Origin: Hedera helix | Lineage: Eukaryota; Streptophyta; Magnoliopsida; Apiales; Araliaceae | DNA length: 64,000 bases | Reading direction: 5' to 3' | NCBI GenBank assembly: GCA_947179155.2 | Contig: OX359273.1 | Span: 12,401,001 to 12,465,000 of the forward strand | The notes under the pieces: generated by a model | The model's input: only the letters and a program-made list of their open reading frames with translations | What the model was told of the DNA's origin: nothing | Databases searched by the model: none | Position numbers and translations under genes: made by a program | Shown: positions 45,830 through 59,477 of the stretch, in pieces | Position numbering within the stretch: the stretch's first letter is position 1 | Layout of the letters: every line of letters starts with the position of its first letter

Positions 45830-48800
45830 GTGACATCACAGATTTTAACAAGATTTCTAAATAAGAATCTTGGCTAATTAAGTAAATGTTAGAAGTTAAA
45901 ACCTAGTTTAGAAGTTTAAAAAGTATCAGTAAGTGATTAAATATAATTTATTATTTAATCAATGTGTTAAGAATAACCTATGTGGTTGATTTGGTAAAGA
46001 GGGACTCTTGGTGTAAATAAGGGTCTATAGAGCTTATAAAGATCAGTCATCAATTTAAAGTGCATTAGTAACGTGACATATAATGAAATTATAATAAATA
46101 TAAATTTTAATGGTTGAATGGTAATATAACGGATTAAAGGTGAAAGATAGATTGTAATACCTATGATTAGGTAATTAAAAAGAAATTATTATAAGACACT
46201 GTGTTGTGTCAGACTATGATAGGTTGAATATATGAATATGTATATATTTGATCTGATAAAAAAAGAAAAGTTAAGACTTAGAGAATAATAGAAAATGATG
46301 AAAGAATATATAAATTAACCTTTAGTTATAAACGAAAATAACTAGCTTGATGAATATGCCTTGAGAGGCTAGGTTACTAGAATGACAAGATAATGTATGA
46401 CAGCATGTGCAGAAAGAAATGATCAATTTAACCTAGTCGGTGTATTAGGAATTAACGGAATAATAAATATTATGATTTTTGAATATTTAAAAATCTATTA
46501 AGGAATTAATATTAATTGATTGAAATAAATTATGTATTTATACGACGTGTAAATACAGAAGGTAATACTCTCAAATATGAGTAGAAGAAGTGTAGAATGC
46601 ATGTATGACGCAAACTGTCATATGTGTATTAAGTAAACGAACGTAGGGACGTAAAAGTCATAAAATGACTATATGAGTAGAAAAGGGATAAATGATTATG
46701 GATTTTGGTAATCCGATCAAGGTTCACTTTTTGATAAAGCGGTTTACGAAGAAAAAAAATGAGTAATTCGACTATTTGAGATGTCGAAAATTGAAATTGA
46801 TTAAATGAGGAACTGAAAAGGTTCGTAGAAAATTAGAAACGTAATTGTAGTTATGTAAAATTTATTTAATCGATTTACGATTAAATGACTAATTAAGCTA
46901 TAAAATGAGACTATGTGAAGGTAGCATAATGAAAAATGAATGATCTAGTCGGTCGATTAAAAGAAAAATCAATTTAAATGAGCATGAAATGAATTAATGG
47001 GAGAAAAGTATGAAAGTTTCCTTAAAAGGAAAATTGGCTTGAAAATGAAAATCTAGCAATTTTGGCTTTTAACCAAATAGCCCTTAACAATTTTGTTAAT
47101 GACCTTTATGTCCTAAATGGAAAAATAACCAAAATACCCTTGACAAATCAGGTAATGACCTATGTGTCCCAAGTGATGAAATGACAAAAATGTCCTTCAT
47201 TAATAATGTGAAATGACCAAAATGCCCTTAGATGGGTTAACCATGGTTATGTTACTTTAACTAGCCTAGTTAAGGCTCATATAACTTACGTGGCTAAGCT
47301 TGAGCTCTTCTTCATTCTTATTTTTGCTGGAAATGATGCCCTAAGAGAGAGAAAGCCATTGTTGAAGGAGAGAGAGAAAGAGAGCTTGATTTCATGAGCT
47401 AAGATGCTTGGATGGTCATGGTGCAAGAAGAAAAGAGAAAGGCCTCGACATGGCAAAGCTATTCATGTGAAGAAGTTAAGCATTCATGAAGGTTTAAAAG
47501 TTTTCTATACTTAAAACATTGATTTATGCTAGTCTATGTATGTATGTATAGTTAAAGTCATGATTTATGGAAGAATGTGTCTAAAGTTAAAAAATTTTGG
47601 TGAAACCTTAAGCTATAAGGTTGAGTATGATGGTATGAAGTGTAATTGTATGAAAGATAGCATGAAAAATGCTTTAATGTATAAAAAGTATGAATTTGGA
47701 GGTAAAATCTACCTAAGATGAAAATATGTCCATGTAAACATATTTTAAGGGTAAATGAATTTTGAACAATTCATATATGTATAGTATAAGTCTACAAAGG
47801 TTAAAATAAACTCTTTAATGAGTGTATAGAAAGTGGAGTCTAAGAATTGAAAAATAAATTTTTTGAAAAGTTTGGTAAAGTTGATGAAAATGCAACTAAA
47901 AGGTGATTTTTTTGCCATTTTAAGTAATTAATAGTGAAATTAAGTTAAATGAGTTAGTTTTATGTTATTAAACGTGTCTACGTTGATTTGGTAGTTAACG
48001 GATGAAAATTAAAATGAAAATTCATTTTGAACGATCAAAATTGATCGTTTCGACCTAAAACGGATTTTTACAGACAAATCACGCCTTGAGCAACACAAAG
48101 TTGATTCAAAGGTCTAGATATGTCTTATATGAGGTATATGAGCTTTATCAAGTGTTGGAATGAATTTTGGAATCAAATAGCCAAAAATCACAAAGTTGGT
48201 AAAAATGAGTTTTAAAATTGAAAATTTTTCTAAGTGTTAAAATGTTTTGAAACGCCCTTCTACGGGCTATTTCTTCAACAATTTTAAGAAGTCAAATGAG
48301 CCAAGTAGAATTTTTTTAAAATACTATGTAGTAAGACCTAGCTATGGCCCAAATTTGAGCTTAATTGGATGTAACACGAATGAGTTAAAAATCAACAAAG
48401 GTAGTGTAAAAATCAAAAATCTTGATTTCTGAACATTGCGTCAGGGCGAGATGTTTTGTACGAAACACTGCACAGGGGCGCAGTTATTGTTCATGGCTGA
48501 AAAGATTTCGCAGCCAGCGAGCTCTGAACTCGCCGGGGTGAAGTTACTGTTCACAGTAAATTTTTTTAAGTTTTCAAAAAGTTATATTTTGATGTGGAAT
48601 AATAAGAATAGGTCATGTAAGTCCAAAATTGATAAATAATGGTCAATTTAAAGGGTGTTAAGGCATAATGAAATAATAAACAATATAATCTAATATACCC
48701 AAAAACTAAGTAAAAACATGGTAATGCTTGTGTGAAAGGTCGGTAATGAGTTAAGATGTATTATTAACATATGTAAAGTATAATACATCAAATGTGAAAT

Positions 48801-49197
48801 GATTAGAGACGAGTGGTCTAGTATTTATAAGTTAAGTTTGAAAAAGATTATAGAACATGTTATGACATTATAATGACATATAGGTTCAATGATGACAGAT
48901 AGAGCTCGAATTAGTAAATCGATAAGACGGATACAAAAGATGTTCAAAGAATCATAAATGGTTATAATAATTATAAGTGTCAGACAAATTTTTTAAATTT
49001 GTTGAAATGTAATAGTTGTTCTATGTGGACTACATGGCAAACTATGTGACATTAATTATTTTAAAATGTGCACTTCGTGCAACTATGTGTTTTAACTGTT
49101 AAATGCGATATGTGATATTTATGCACAGTATGGTAAAGTAAGGAATGTATGATGCATGCATATGAACTGCAAGCATGAAAAATGTTATCTATTAGAC

Positions 49198-49288
49198 TTG
49201 TTGACCCTTTGTGCTCACTCTTACTATGAACTAACAATTTCAGGTGAAGTATGAGAAGACCGAAGTTTTCGGTAAAGCTAAAGGGTAA
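49198..49288 (+). promoter_or_regulatory. Shared LTR hairpin, CAG and short frame in J2
   Basis: TTGTTGACCCTTTGTGCTCA, then CTATGAACTAACAATTTCAG, then VKYEKTEVFGKAKG and a stop. The pre-CAG 20 bases match J almost exactly. Confidence 0.55.
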
Positions 49289-49464
49289 GAATGCTAGATG
49301 CGTAGAAAAGCATAAGGAATTTGTTATATGAAATTATGAAATATGACAAGTCAGTTAGTTAAATGTAAACCTACAAAGGTATAAGTTAATTAACATCTTG
49401 GTTTTAATTGTGAACTTAGTTGTTAATAAAGAGATGAATGTTTTGTAAATTTATAGGGATTGAT

Positions 49465-49518
49465 TTGTATGTATGTATGTATGTATGTATGTATGTATGT
49501 ATGTATGTATGTATGTAT
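49465..49518. repeat. (TATG)n microsatellite
   Basis: About 13 tetranucleotide units inside J2. Confidence 0.9.
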
Positions 49519-49853
49519 TATTCAGAGAAGGTTGTAATGATGTAAGATTAATGTATTATTATAAGTCGAGTATGTTATGTAATGAAACTTGTATGTCTAT
49601 AATAGATATGGATAAACAGGATGATGTATGGATATTTATGAATGATCATTGGTACTCACAGGTTAAGTTAAGGCACAATCATAAACAACATGATTTTGAA
49701 ATGTAATAGACTATGTCATGACTTATTTATTCTTGATCTAAGTTCTAATGTACATGAGGTGAATGTTATGATTTTGAGGTAAGCTATGAATGTAATTTAA
49801 ATAAACAAGTTTATGAATTGTTTTTTGATTATATGAAATGATTATAAGGATAA

Positions 49854-50487
49854 TGTGACAACCCCGAATTTGGGTCCCTTGAACCTCGGATCCAGTTCAA
49901 CACGGGTACAACCTTTTCCTAATTGTTCATGAATTACAACAATATTATAATTGCCAAATAACCATTTATTTATAATTTTATAACATCTCTTTCTATTTCA
50001 GAATCACAATCTTTACAATTTCCTAGTATATCTCAATATCATACATGATACGACATTCTATTACAGTTAATTGGAGTATTTAAACCCTCACAATAAACAT
50101 TAATCATTTATTTAAACATACAATCAGTTTACATGTCCAATACAGACTAATAACTACAACAATCACTTAAAATTTTGGTGAAAGTGATACGCATCCCTGA
50201 TCCTTAATCTTTAACCAAATCTTCGGATATCTTGAACTATCTGGAAAATGTTGGTTTTAAGCAAGAGTAAACACGACGGCTCAGCAAGTCTAATAGCTAA
50301 CACATAACACATAGGTTACATTTAATTTAAGCTTTATGTTCCATGCTTGGCATTTACATAGGCATTATGCTTATCATGTTTTGCATTTGTATAATTTGCA
50401 CATGCTTACCATGCATGTCAATATTTTCAGGTTATATAACTCATATAACACATTCAATTCATAGCTTTAATTATATACCAGCTATTA
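49854..50487 (-). repeat. LTR 'F', terminal part (minus strand)
   Basis: On the + strand it begins TGTGACAACCCCGAATTTGG, then GTCCCTTGAACCTCGG, the reverse complement of the ends of LTRs N and D. It is therefore an LTR end on the minus strand. Its hairpin motif is decayed (near 50241-50283). It continues at 57393 after A2. Confidence 0.72.
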
Positions 50488-51489
50488 TGTAACGACCCTG
50501 AAATTCGACCTATCTTATTACCTTAAATTTCGTATTTATTATTCATTATTTCCTTAACGTCCAAATTTCGGTTCGTTAATAAATCTTTAATCACCTTAAT
50601 TAATTCATTTATTGACATTATTGTCATCAATTACCAAATTTTCGGTATAAATTTTTCTTTTTCTTTTAATCATTGTATTAAAATAATTGGATATTACAAT
50701 CCTTACATCTTGATCCTAGTCCCTGAATCTCAACCTTCACTTTTTCTTTCTATTACCAGTATCATAATGCTCAACATTAACTGTAATGACCACGAATTTC
50801 ATTAGTCATTGTAAATATACTTAATAAATATTTAGCAATGAATTTAAACTTTTTGTACTAATTAATTGTACTTTAGATAATTAAATAAATGTACTTGTGT
50901 ATGCGTGTATTTATTTAAAGAATTAAAGCAAGGTGTATAGTTAATTAAAGCAAATCTAATTGGATTATATTTTAAATCCAAATGAGTTGATAAACTAGGT
51001 CAAAGATATCAACCTAGTAGTCCATGTAATTAATTAAACAAGCTCAATGCTTGATTTAATTAAATGTAACCTAGAATATTTAATGTGAGCCCAATGTGTT
51101 ATTTAAATTGAGCCCAAACAATCTAATTAAATGAGCCCAATATATTTAATCCTAGAGTCCAAAGTGGAGCCCAATAGGAAGTCAAAATTGGTCAAAATTG
51201 CTACATATATGAATATACATATATAGATGTATATATGTATAATTAAAGTAGAAAAATTAAAGGAAAAATGGCTTGGAAAAGGCCATTTTGCTGAGATTTG
51301 AAGGGGGACCCACATGGGTTGCTTGATTTTCATGTTGCTTCTAATTTACTCTATGACAAGGTTGGCCAACAACCCTAGTCAATCACCTAGTCAATCACAA
51401 TGTCCATCCATGCAATAGTAAGCTAGATTAAGCTCTAAATTCACCAACATTGGTGAATTAAGAGAGCTAATGAAGGATTAGCAATTGGC

Positions 51490-51497
51490 TATAAATA
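51490..51497 (+). promoter_or_regulatory. TATA box of LTR D
   Basis: GGCTATAAATAAGA is followed ~50 bases on by a GAGAGAAAA-type purine leader, as in LTRs E and G. Confidence 0.62.
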
Positions 51498-52529
51498 AGA
51501 TGTTCCACACTTGTGTCAAGTTTGTTAGTTCATTTGCTAGAGAATACAAGAGAGAAAATAGAGAGCTTTTGAGAGAAAAGGAAGAAACACTTGAGAGTTG
51601 TGAGAAGATAGCTAGAGCTTGAACTTGGTGGATGACACAAAGCTTCACTACCTACTTTGGTATAAGGAGAAGGAGAGCCAACAAATCACAAAGGGTTAAA
51701 AGTTCTCTAAACTTCATCTTATTTCATTTTTGTAGTCTAGAAAGCTTTTGATCGGTTAAAATCTATTTTTAACTGATCAAAACTCATTTTGATGATCTAT
51801 AAGTGTTTATCTATGTAATATATGTATATTCATGGTATGAAGTGTTTATATCATGATTTGGTAGGTGTATTTTGCAGAAAAACATAAGAAATGTTCATAT
51901 TGTATTTTACCGGTAAAACCCTATGTAGCTATGTAATATATTTTGTGTCATTTCAAAATGTACAAGTTAAATACTTGATTTATATGGTTAGAAAGTTTTA
52001 TGTATGAGTTTATAAGAAAACCCAACTTGAAGCTTTCAAAAATATTGAAAAACAAAGAAGTTATGGCTTTTACCGCAAAGGATGTTGATTTTAAAACCCT
52101 AGGTTGCATTGTGAGCCATTTTGAGTCAAGTTACGTTTGGAATTTGGATTTGTGATCTAAAGAGAAATTGTAGAGGGGAAATTCTGATGAGAATAGACTC
52201 AAGAATCACCCCAAAATGTTTTAAAATGAAAAAGTTATGGCTGTCGGAGTGGCTGGAGGTCGGACAGTCCATTTTAGGGTTTTGGCTTCTGTTTTGGACG
52301 CCGCGGCACTCATTTGAGCGTCGGGGCTTTCAAGGCCAGAAAGTTCAAGTTGTCGGGTCGAGTCGGGTCGGTCCGGGTCGGGTTTTATTGAAAAATTTAA
52401 GTATAACTAAGTGTAAAATGAAGGCATTTGTGTATTGAACCAATATATGGAATTTATTTGTAATTAATGGGTAGCAAAATGTTTAAAATAAAGATTAATA
52501 TTAACACCATTAAAAAGTTAACTATTGGT

Positions 52530-53168
52530 GTGGTTTAAAGATTTTTATTAAAATATTATTAAATAATTAATAATACTAGTATATGATTAAAAAGTTATTA
52601 AATGATGAATAACATTAACAATTGGTTAAAATATTATTGAATGGTTAATAATATTAGTAAGAGATTAAAATATTATTAAATGGGTAATAATATTAATAAG
52701 TCAAAAAAAAATATTATTAAATAATTAATAATATTAATAATTAGATAAAATATTATTAAATGAATAATAATATTAGGAAAGCAATAAAATATTATTAATA
52801 CGTAATAATATTATATAATGAATAAAATATTATTAAATGATTAATAATATTAATAAAGTAATAAAATATTATTAAATAATTAATAATATTAGATGATGAA
52901 TAAAATATTATTAAATGATTAATAATATTAGATAATTAATAAAATATTATTAAATAGTTAATAATATTAGATAATGATTAAAATATTATTAAATGATTAA
53001 TAATATTAGATAATTAATAAAATATTATTAAATGATTAATAATATTAGTTACTTAATAAAATATTATTAAATGATTAATAATATTAGATAATTAATAAAA
53101 TATTATTAAATGATTAATAATATTAGCTACTTAACAAAATATTATTAAATGATTAATAATATTATATA
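52530..53168 (+). repeat. 39-bp AT hairpin minisatellite in D
   Basis: About 16 units run AAAATATTATTAAATGATTA, then ATAATATTAG plus a variable AT(A)AATTAAT. Each unit holds AATATTATT and its complement AATAATATT, so each can fold. The last eight units are most alike. Confidence 0.85.
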
Positions 53169-54071
53169 TTTATTTTGAACTATATTAAATAATTAATATA
53201 AGTTCTTTGTGTTTGAAATATTACCAAGTAGTGATAATATTTCCTAAGTGTTTAATTACCCATAATTAATCAATTATGTGGTTCGTAAGGTTTATAAAGA
53301 TCATTATACTTACAAGTATATGATACTAATTTAAGATCAAATTGATTTAATTGTTAGGTCCATTCAAGGATTGTTAGATTAATTTGGTTAGCAGTAAACG
53401 ACGCACGAGACAAATTTTCTAACTTTAACTTGTAATTCCTATTGCAAGTTTTCTACCCTTAACTTGTACTTATTGTTGTAATTATTATTCAACCATATTT
53501 ACATTTCAATTATTGTTGAGCAAGTATTCTACACTCGTAGTTACTTGACAGACCTTTGAGTGAATTAATTATCAAAAATTACTTCACATCGTTATTGATT
53601 ATTGTATTCGCACATAGTGCTTTTGCAACTGTTTAAGAATGTCTAAGCTAATCGTTTCGGCTAGACAAATGCATGTTAAATTCATTTAATTAAATATTAT
53701 AAGAGCTTATCCAAACCATTGGCTGGTGCGGATTCTTACAGTAAGACTGAGAAAGAACAACCCTAGTTAAAGGGGATTTTTATTTGTCGGAGAACCGACA
53801 GCGCGCAAGAAAACTAAATGTGATACATATACATAGGACATGAGAGGACTGATCCCCTCAAGTGTCCCGTTATTTTTAACAATGAGTCAGACATTGTATG
53901 TCTGTTTTACCTTAGTAGTAGTTCATGGTCATTAAGGACCACTCAGCAGTAAAGAGTCAATTCCTTCTTTTATTGAACATTGATTCTTGTTATCTTTCAC
54001 AATTGTTATTGTTGAAACCTTGAAGTTATTTCCCTTCATCATGATATATCATATGATTGTTGTTTATAAAC

Positions 54072-54175
54072 TTGTTGAGCCATTTAGTTGCTCATTCTTG
54101 CTATATCATGACTTTATTTCAGCCAATCCCGAAAGCTCTAAATCGGATAAAGGCAAGTGGAAAGTGAATATTTAA
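54072..54175 (+). promoter_or_regulatory. Shared LTR hairpin, CAG and short frame in D
   Basis: TTGTTGAGCCATTTAGTTGC then TCA, TTTATTTCAG, then ANPESSKSDKGKWKVNI and a stop. Confidence 0.55.
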
Positions 54176-55513
54176 TTTTAGTAGTTGCATGCTAGTTTAG
54201 TTTACTGTTATGTAATTACTGTTGTAAATCTTTTGTATTTCCCTTAAGATATGTAATGTTTAAGATTAAGGTAATAGACCTTGGGAAGTGTAGCCTTTTG
54301 ATTAAGGAACCTTTTGTATTATTCCGCGAAGTTTGAATACAATTTATGTATTTCATTATTGTTTAGTATTGTACAGTGAGAACCAAACCCGGGGTTAAAG
54401 AACCCGGATTTGGGGTCGTCACATTAACCATTTAATATCATTCATATCTATACAAATGTTCTTTGTATCATAATTCACAATTAGACTTCTTATAATCTTT
54501 ATAGTAACATCTATCTCGTACAAGTACAGTTTGTAATTTAACTTTGCTTATTCTATACGAATCCAACATATATGTACATACATTACATCAATATAAACTT
54601 AGCAACTATATTCACATTGAATTATAATATTGAAAATATAGTATTCACATTGAATGAAAAATATAATAATAACGTTTTCAGTCTTCTAGCCAACTCAACT
54701 CTAGTTTAATATGATATTCTTGAAATTTATTTCTTTCCTGCAAAAATGTATATTAAGCAGTAATGAGCACAACGACTCAGCAAGTTCAACAATTTATGCT
54801 TCACGTAGCACATACTTTATCGTGCTTGATGTGTGTCATACATCACGTGTTGTGCTTCTAATCAGGCATTATATCTCAACTATGTTCATATCATTTTACA
54901 AAGTACATATTGTTGCCACATTAATCACGTATCACATAACACATAATTTGTATGCATTTAAAATAAGAATTACATATCATAACATTCAACATTTAACATT
55001 TAAGGACTGAAGAACTTGTCTGGATTGCGGAATTAAATAATAATTACCATTCTATCATGCTTCTCGTACAACCTATAATCATAAAATAATCAAATAATAA
55101 TTATTTATCCTCTCGTGATATTAATTTATTTAATTAATACTATCTATACTGTAATTAACCCTACCTGACGATTTATTTTAGGGTACCGGTTAATTATTAA
55201 TTAATATAGTTAGTTATTTTAACCTCATTCCTTAATATATTTATTTAACTTAATATCCAATAACTTCAATACGAACAACCCGGCTCATCGGATAAAATTT
55301 AGCATATTTGGGTGTCCGAAAATTTTATTTAACCTTTTTCTAAATTGTAACCTTATTAGATTAATATTTAAATAATTAAATATTAATCTCCAATATTTAA
55401 TATTTAATCAAAAATATTAAATTTAATGTCCAAATATCATTTTTATATTTTTAGTAATTTTTTATAATTTTTAAATAATTTTTAAACATTTATTTCAATT
55501 AAAAATCACTACT

Positions 55514-55815
55514 GAGGGCATTTATGTAATTTCCGCGGCCATAGGGAAAAAAATGGCATTTTTCGGAAAGCTCAAGCGCATTTTCGTAATTTTCTGAGGG
55601 TCAGGGACACGCTCGGTATTATGGAAAAAGCCCAGGGGCAAAATCATAACTTCCGCCTAAATCTCGGCCACGCATGGCGCGCGGCCTTCTACGGCTAACG
55701 CCAAACGGCGTCATTTCCTTCCGCATCCGTGCATTGCGCGGCCCCTTTCATCTGCAGCCCCAAAATGGCGTCGTTTTGAGCCCGCGTTTCTGAAAAACCA
55801 ACAGCCGCGCATTGC
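55514..55815 (-). repeat. 60-bp minisatellite and CpG-rich palindromes in A2
   Basis: GGGCATTT-type units start near 55515, 55576 and 55635. Beyond them are AAACGGCGTCATTT, GCATTGCGCGGCC, AATGGCGTCGTTTT and GCGCATTGCGCGGCC in the same alternation as in A1. Confidence 0.7.
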
Positions 55816-57392
55816 GCGGCCTTGCTTAGAAAAATTTTCCTCTTCTTTTCGCGAAACAGTGCGCCAACTTAACAAAATTTCTCCATTATTTACGCAAATT
55901 TTTACCACAATATCATTCCAAAAATTATATAACTCATACATATACATCAAATAATTATTTTGAGTAATTATTCTAATTATTTTCTAATTTTTCACACAAA
56001 TTATTTATCATCATAATTATTAAAAATAGTTCAACTATATTAAGTTCTTTACCTTCCTTGAAGCTTTCTCTACCCATGTTGGCACCAATAAACTCCTCTC
56101 TTATAGCGGCCATGGAGTTTTTCGAGCGGGTGGTGGAGCTCACGTAGAGAAGGAGAAGGCATAGTGTTTGTTTGTTATTTTCTTTCTTTCGTTTTTGTTT
56201 CTCTTTTCTTATTCTTTTCTTCCTTTTATAGCCAAAGGCTTTGTTTCCTTAAAAAAATTTCCACCGCCTTTGACCAACGTGAACTTCCGGATTTTTCCAA
56301 GAAAATAACATGAAAAATTTACTTTTTAATACATTACATAATTATATCGTGTAATAAATATTTTATATAATGTATATAAAATATTTATTTTAATTCACTA
56401 AAAATCATAATATGATTTATAAATAATATTAACACCATTTTTGGGTACTTTATTTGATAAATTTTGTACACGCATAACGGCATGCATGTAATTATATGGG
56501 GTAATTTATACCTCCAAAATTCATAAAATACATCATATAACTTATAAAAATTATTTTTCATAATTTTTCACTTCATCATTTGGACAACATGCTACCTTAT
56601 TATCCTTCATAAAAATCATAATAATTCCATTATACATAAACATAATTTTTATTAAATTAAAACATTCATTTTCTCATTTCTTTTCCATTTCTTTAACTTT
56701 CACATTAACTTTCCTTATGTAAATTATATAATTTAATATTATATAATTTATATAATTACATTATTCCTTTCTAAATAATTTCCATTTTACACAAATACAA
56801 TTTATAAAATTTTCTTCATCCTTAATTAATTTAATTTTCTTATATAAATTATATAATTATTCTTATATAATTTATATAATTATTATTTCCTTCATACAAC
56901 ATTTTAATTTCCTTATATAAATTATATAATTTATTATTATATAATTTATATAATTACATTTCTTCTCAATTAATTTCTAAACTTCCTCCATAATTATTAA
57001 TAAAATTTAAAATCAATAATTACAATTTTTACTAATTTCTTCATTAACTTTTCATAAATTTTCGAATTAATTTAATTATTAATCCATTTATTTTCATAAT
57101 TAATAACATTTAAATTACAACAATTTAATTGTACAATTTATTGTACCTTTACTAGAATTTTCTCTTATTCTTCATAAATTTTTTCCAAACAATTTATTTA
57201 CTTTTTCAATTATTTTAAATTCACACAAATCATCACCATCTTTGTACCGATTTAATTTCCCAATTAAATCTCATCACATACCTTAAATCACATAAAATAA
57301 TAATTAATTTAAACAACCTTGATAATTTTATAAATTAAATTCTCATTTAATATTATTAAAGAAATCCTGAAAATTCGGATCCTCACATATTA

Positions 57393-59477
57393 ACAACATA
57401 TGATTGTACACAGATACATTTATAATCAGTTAGTACATAAAATGAGTGCACACTTAATAATTTATGCATATAGCAAACATGTTCGCAAGTATAGCACATA
57501 GTACTGAAAAACTTGTCTGATATGCGCATTGACTTACGCTATCAGTCTGAAATCTGCGTTCCATCACTAATGCTCATACAAATCAAATTACCGCCTCCGG
57601 AAGACCTAATATGCTTATCTACCAATTAGTAAAGCTTAGGAACTCAGCTACCATTCACAAAAGAATTGACTACACACACACAGAATTCCCTATTTATTAA
57701 CTCAAAACTTATAAAAAAATATTATCCTTCTCAGATAATATTTTAATTACCGATCAGTATTATTATATATTAATAATACATCACTAAATTACTAACGATG
57801 CTCAAGTACTGAGCAACACCTTGATTGGTTACTAATATTATTTAGCCCTTAATAATATTCATCTAATTACCAATGTTATTAATCCATTAATAATATTTAA
57901 CCACTTATCATTAATTATAAGTCTTTTAATGATAATTTACAACCTTGGTAATAATCACACACATATTGTTTACTCACTTTATTATCCTTAATGCCTTCAC
58001 ATTATTTATTTAATATTAATTAAACAAATAATTAACTCAATTAACTTTACTTGTTTATTTATCTTTATATAAACAATTATTTCCCTAACCATATTTCTCT
58101 TTAATTATTATTTAATATCATTTAAATAATAATTAATTAATTAATTATTCTTAAATCTTTTAATGATTATTTAAATAATAATCTCTTAATTAATTAACCT
58201 CATTTATTATTTAATATTAATTAAATAACAAACGATCATTTTATTCACTTCATCTCCCTTTAATTATTATTTAATATCTTTTAAATAATAACTAATTAAT
58301 TGTCCTTATATATTAAATAATAAATAATTACCTCATCAACTTTAACTTCCTTTAATTACTATTTAATATCTTTTAAATAATAATTAATTAACTAATTACT
58401 CTTATTTATTATTTAATATTAATTAAATAATAAATAATTATTTTTTTATTAACTTCCAATCATCTTTTATTTATTATTTAATAATAAATATTTACCTTAT
58501 TAACTTCATCTTTCTATAATTATTAATTAATATCCATTAAATAATAATTAATTAACTAAATAACCTTATTTATTATTTAATATTAGTTAAATAATAATTA
58601 ATTATTTTATTATCTTCATATCATTCTTTATTTATTATAAATAATTACCTTATTATATTTATTTACTTTAATTATTATTTTACATCAATTAAATAATAAT
58701 TAATTATAATAGCTTTTATTTACTTTATTTTTTATTTATTAAATAAATAATTATTAAACTTGGGACCCAAATTAATTATAATAATTTTAAAATATTTTTA
58801 CCTAATTTGGACTTACATGACCCGAACCGACTCGACCCGAATGGCTCGACCCGACCCGGAACGAAAAATGCACTGCCCATGAACAGTGACTAGGGCCCTG
58901 GCCCCAAAATAACGAAGAAAATAGGGGCCCCGACCCCTAAGTGGCAGAATTTGCTGAATTGCCATTTCAGATTTGCCAACTTTTACTCCTTTAATTAAAA
59001 CTTGCATAAAAAGAAATCTACAAATCCAAATGATCTCAAATTGGTATCAATGGATTCATATCTTCCTAAACTAAAATATTCCATCGTTGGATCAAATTTT
59101 TGGAAAATTTTTAGTTATGAAAAATAGCCACAAAGTGGGCTGTTTGCATATTAGGTTCTTAAAATGAGTTTCCTTTATTTAAAAATCATATCTTAACCAT
59201 AACAATTCATATGAACATTATACCGACTAGGTTTTATTCTTAACTTATATATTTACCATATCAAAGAAGAAAATCTCATACACAACCTCTATCTTTCAAA
59301 ATGAAAGGTTTTAAATCACAAGGCTCGACTAAGTTTACCGGAAACATCTATTTTCACGCTTTTTACCAAATATTTCTACATTAATGCATATGAATATAAA
59401 TTTAAACTCTATGAAACCTTTCATGAACATGTTTAGCTATGAACCAAGCATAAGAATCACAAAGATGGCATTTTTAC
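57393..59477 (-). repeat. LTR F, continued, with AT hairpin array
   Basis: It continues F after A2. From about 57715 to 58780, units of TTATTTAATATnnnTTAAAT type recur, many able to fold. Next to them are a CGACCCGA repeat patch (58820-58859) and a GGGGC/TGTTCATGG block. The same order, read on the opposite strand, occurs in D, so F and D are related. G begins at 59478. Confidence 0.68.

Larger units (their letters stand above)
45829..49853 (+). repeat. J-family LTR copy J2 (+ strand), 3' end cut by F
   Basis: Starts TGTGACATCACAGATTTTAA. AGTGATTAAATATAATTTAT, then GGACTCTTGGTGTAAATAAG and GGGTCTATA follow LTR J (minus, 6052 onward) closely. The hairpin, CAG and short frame VKYEKTEVFGKAKG lie at 49198-49288. 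It stops at 49853, where F begins, roughly 80 bases short of J's end. A (TATG)n run lies at 49465-49518. Confidence 0.78.
50782..54423 (+). mobile_element. Solo LTR 'D' (3.64 kb), TSD TTAAC
   Basis: TTAAC at 50777-50781 and 54424-54428 flanks TGTAATGACCACGAATTTC...GGATTTGGGGTCGTCACA. A TATA box lies at 51490. Downstream are a GGGTCG direct-repeat patch (52352-52384), an AT-rich hairpin array (about 52530-53168) and the hairpin-CAG-frame motif (54072-54175). There is no coding body. The end matches N and F. Confidence 0.88.
50488..57387 (-). mobile_element. Solo LTR A2 (A family, 3.25 kb without D), TSD TATTA
   Basis: TATTA at 50483-50487 and 57388-57392 flanks minus-strand ends TGTGAGGATCCGAATTTTC and AGGGTCGTTACA. 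It aligns with A1 and A3 throughout, with LTR D inserted at 50782-54423. No body is present, so it is a solo LTR left by LTR-LTR recombination. Confidence 0.88.

Noticed and set aside
49473..49706. Open frame starting with a Met-Tyr-Val-Cys repeat
   Set aside because: The start is just the (TATG)n microsatellite read in frame, and the rest lies inside LTR J2.
52530..53168. Regular repeats as a CRISPR array or a centromeric satellite
   Set aside because: The units are contiguous without unique spacers, which excludes CRISPR. The array is confined to the LTR and too short for a satellite block.
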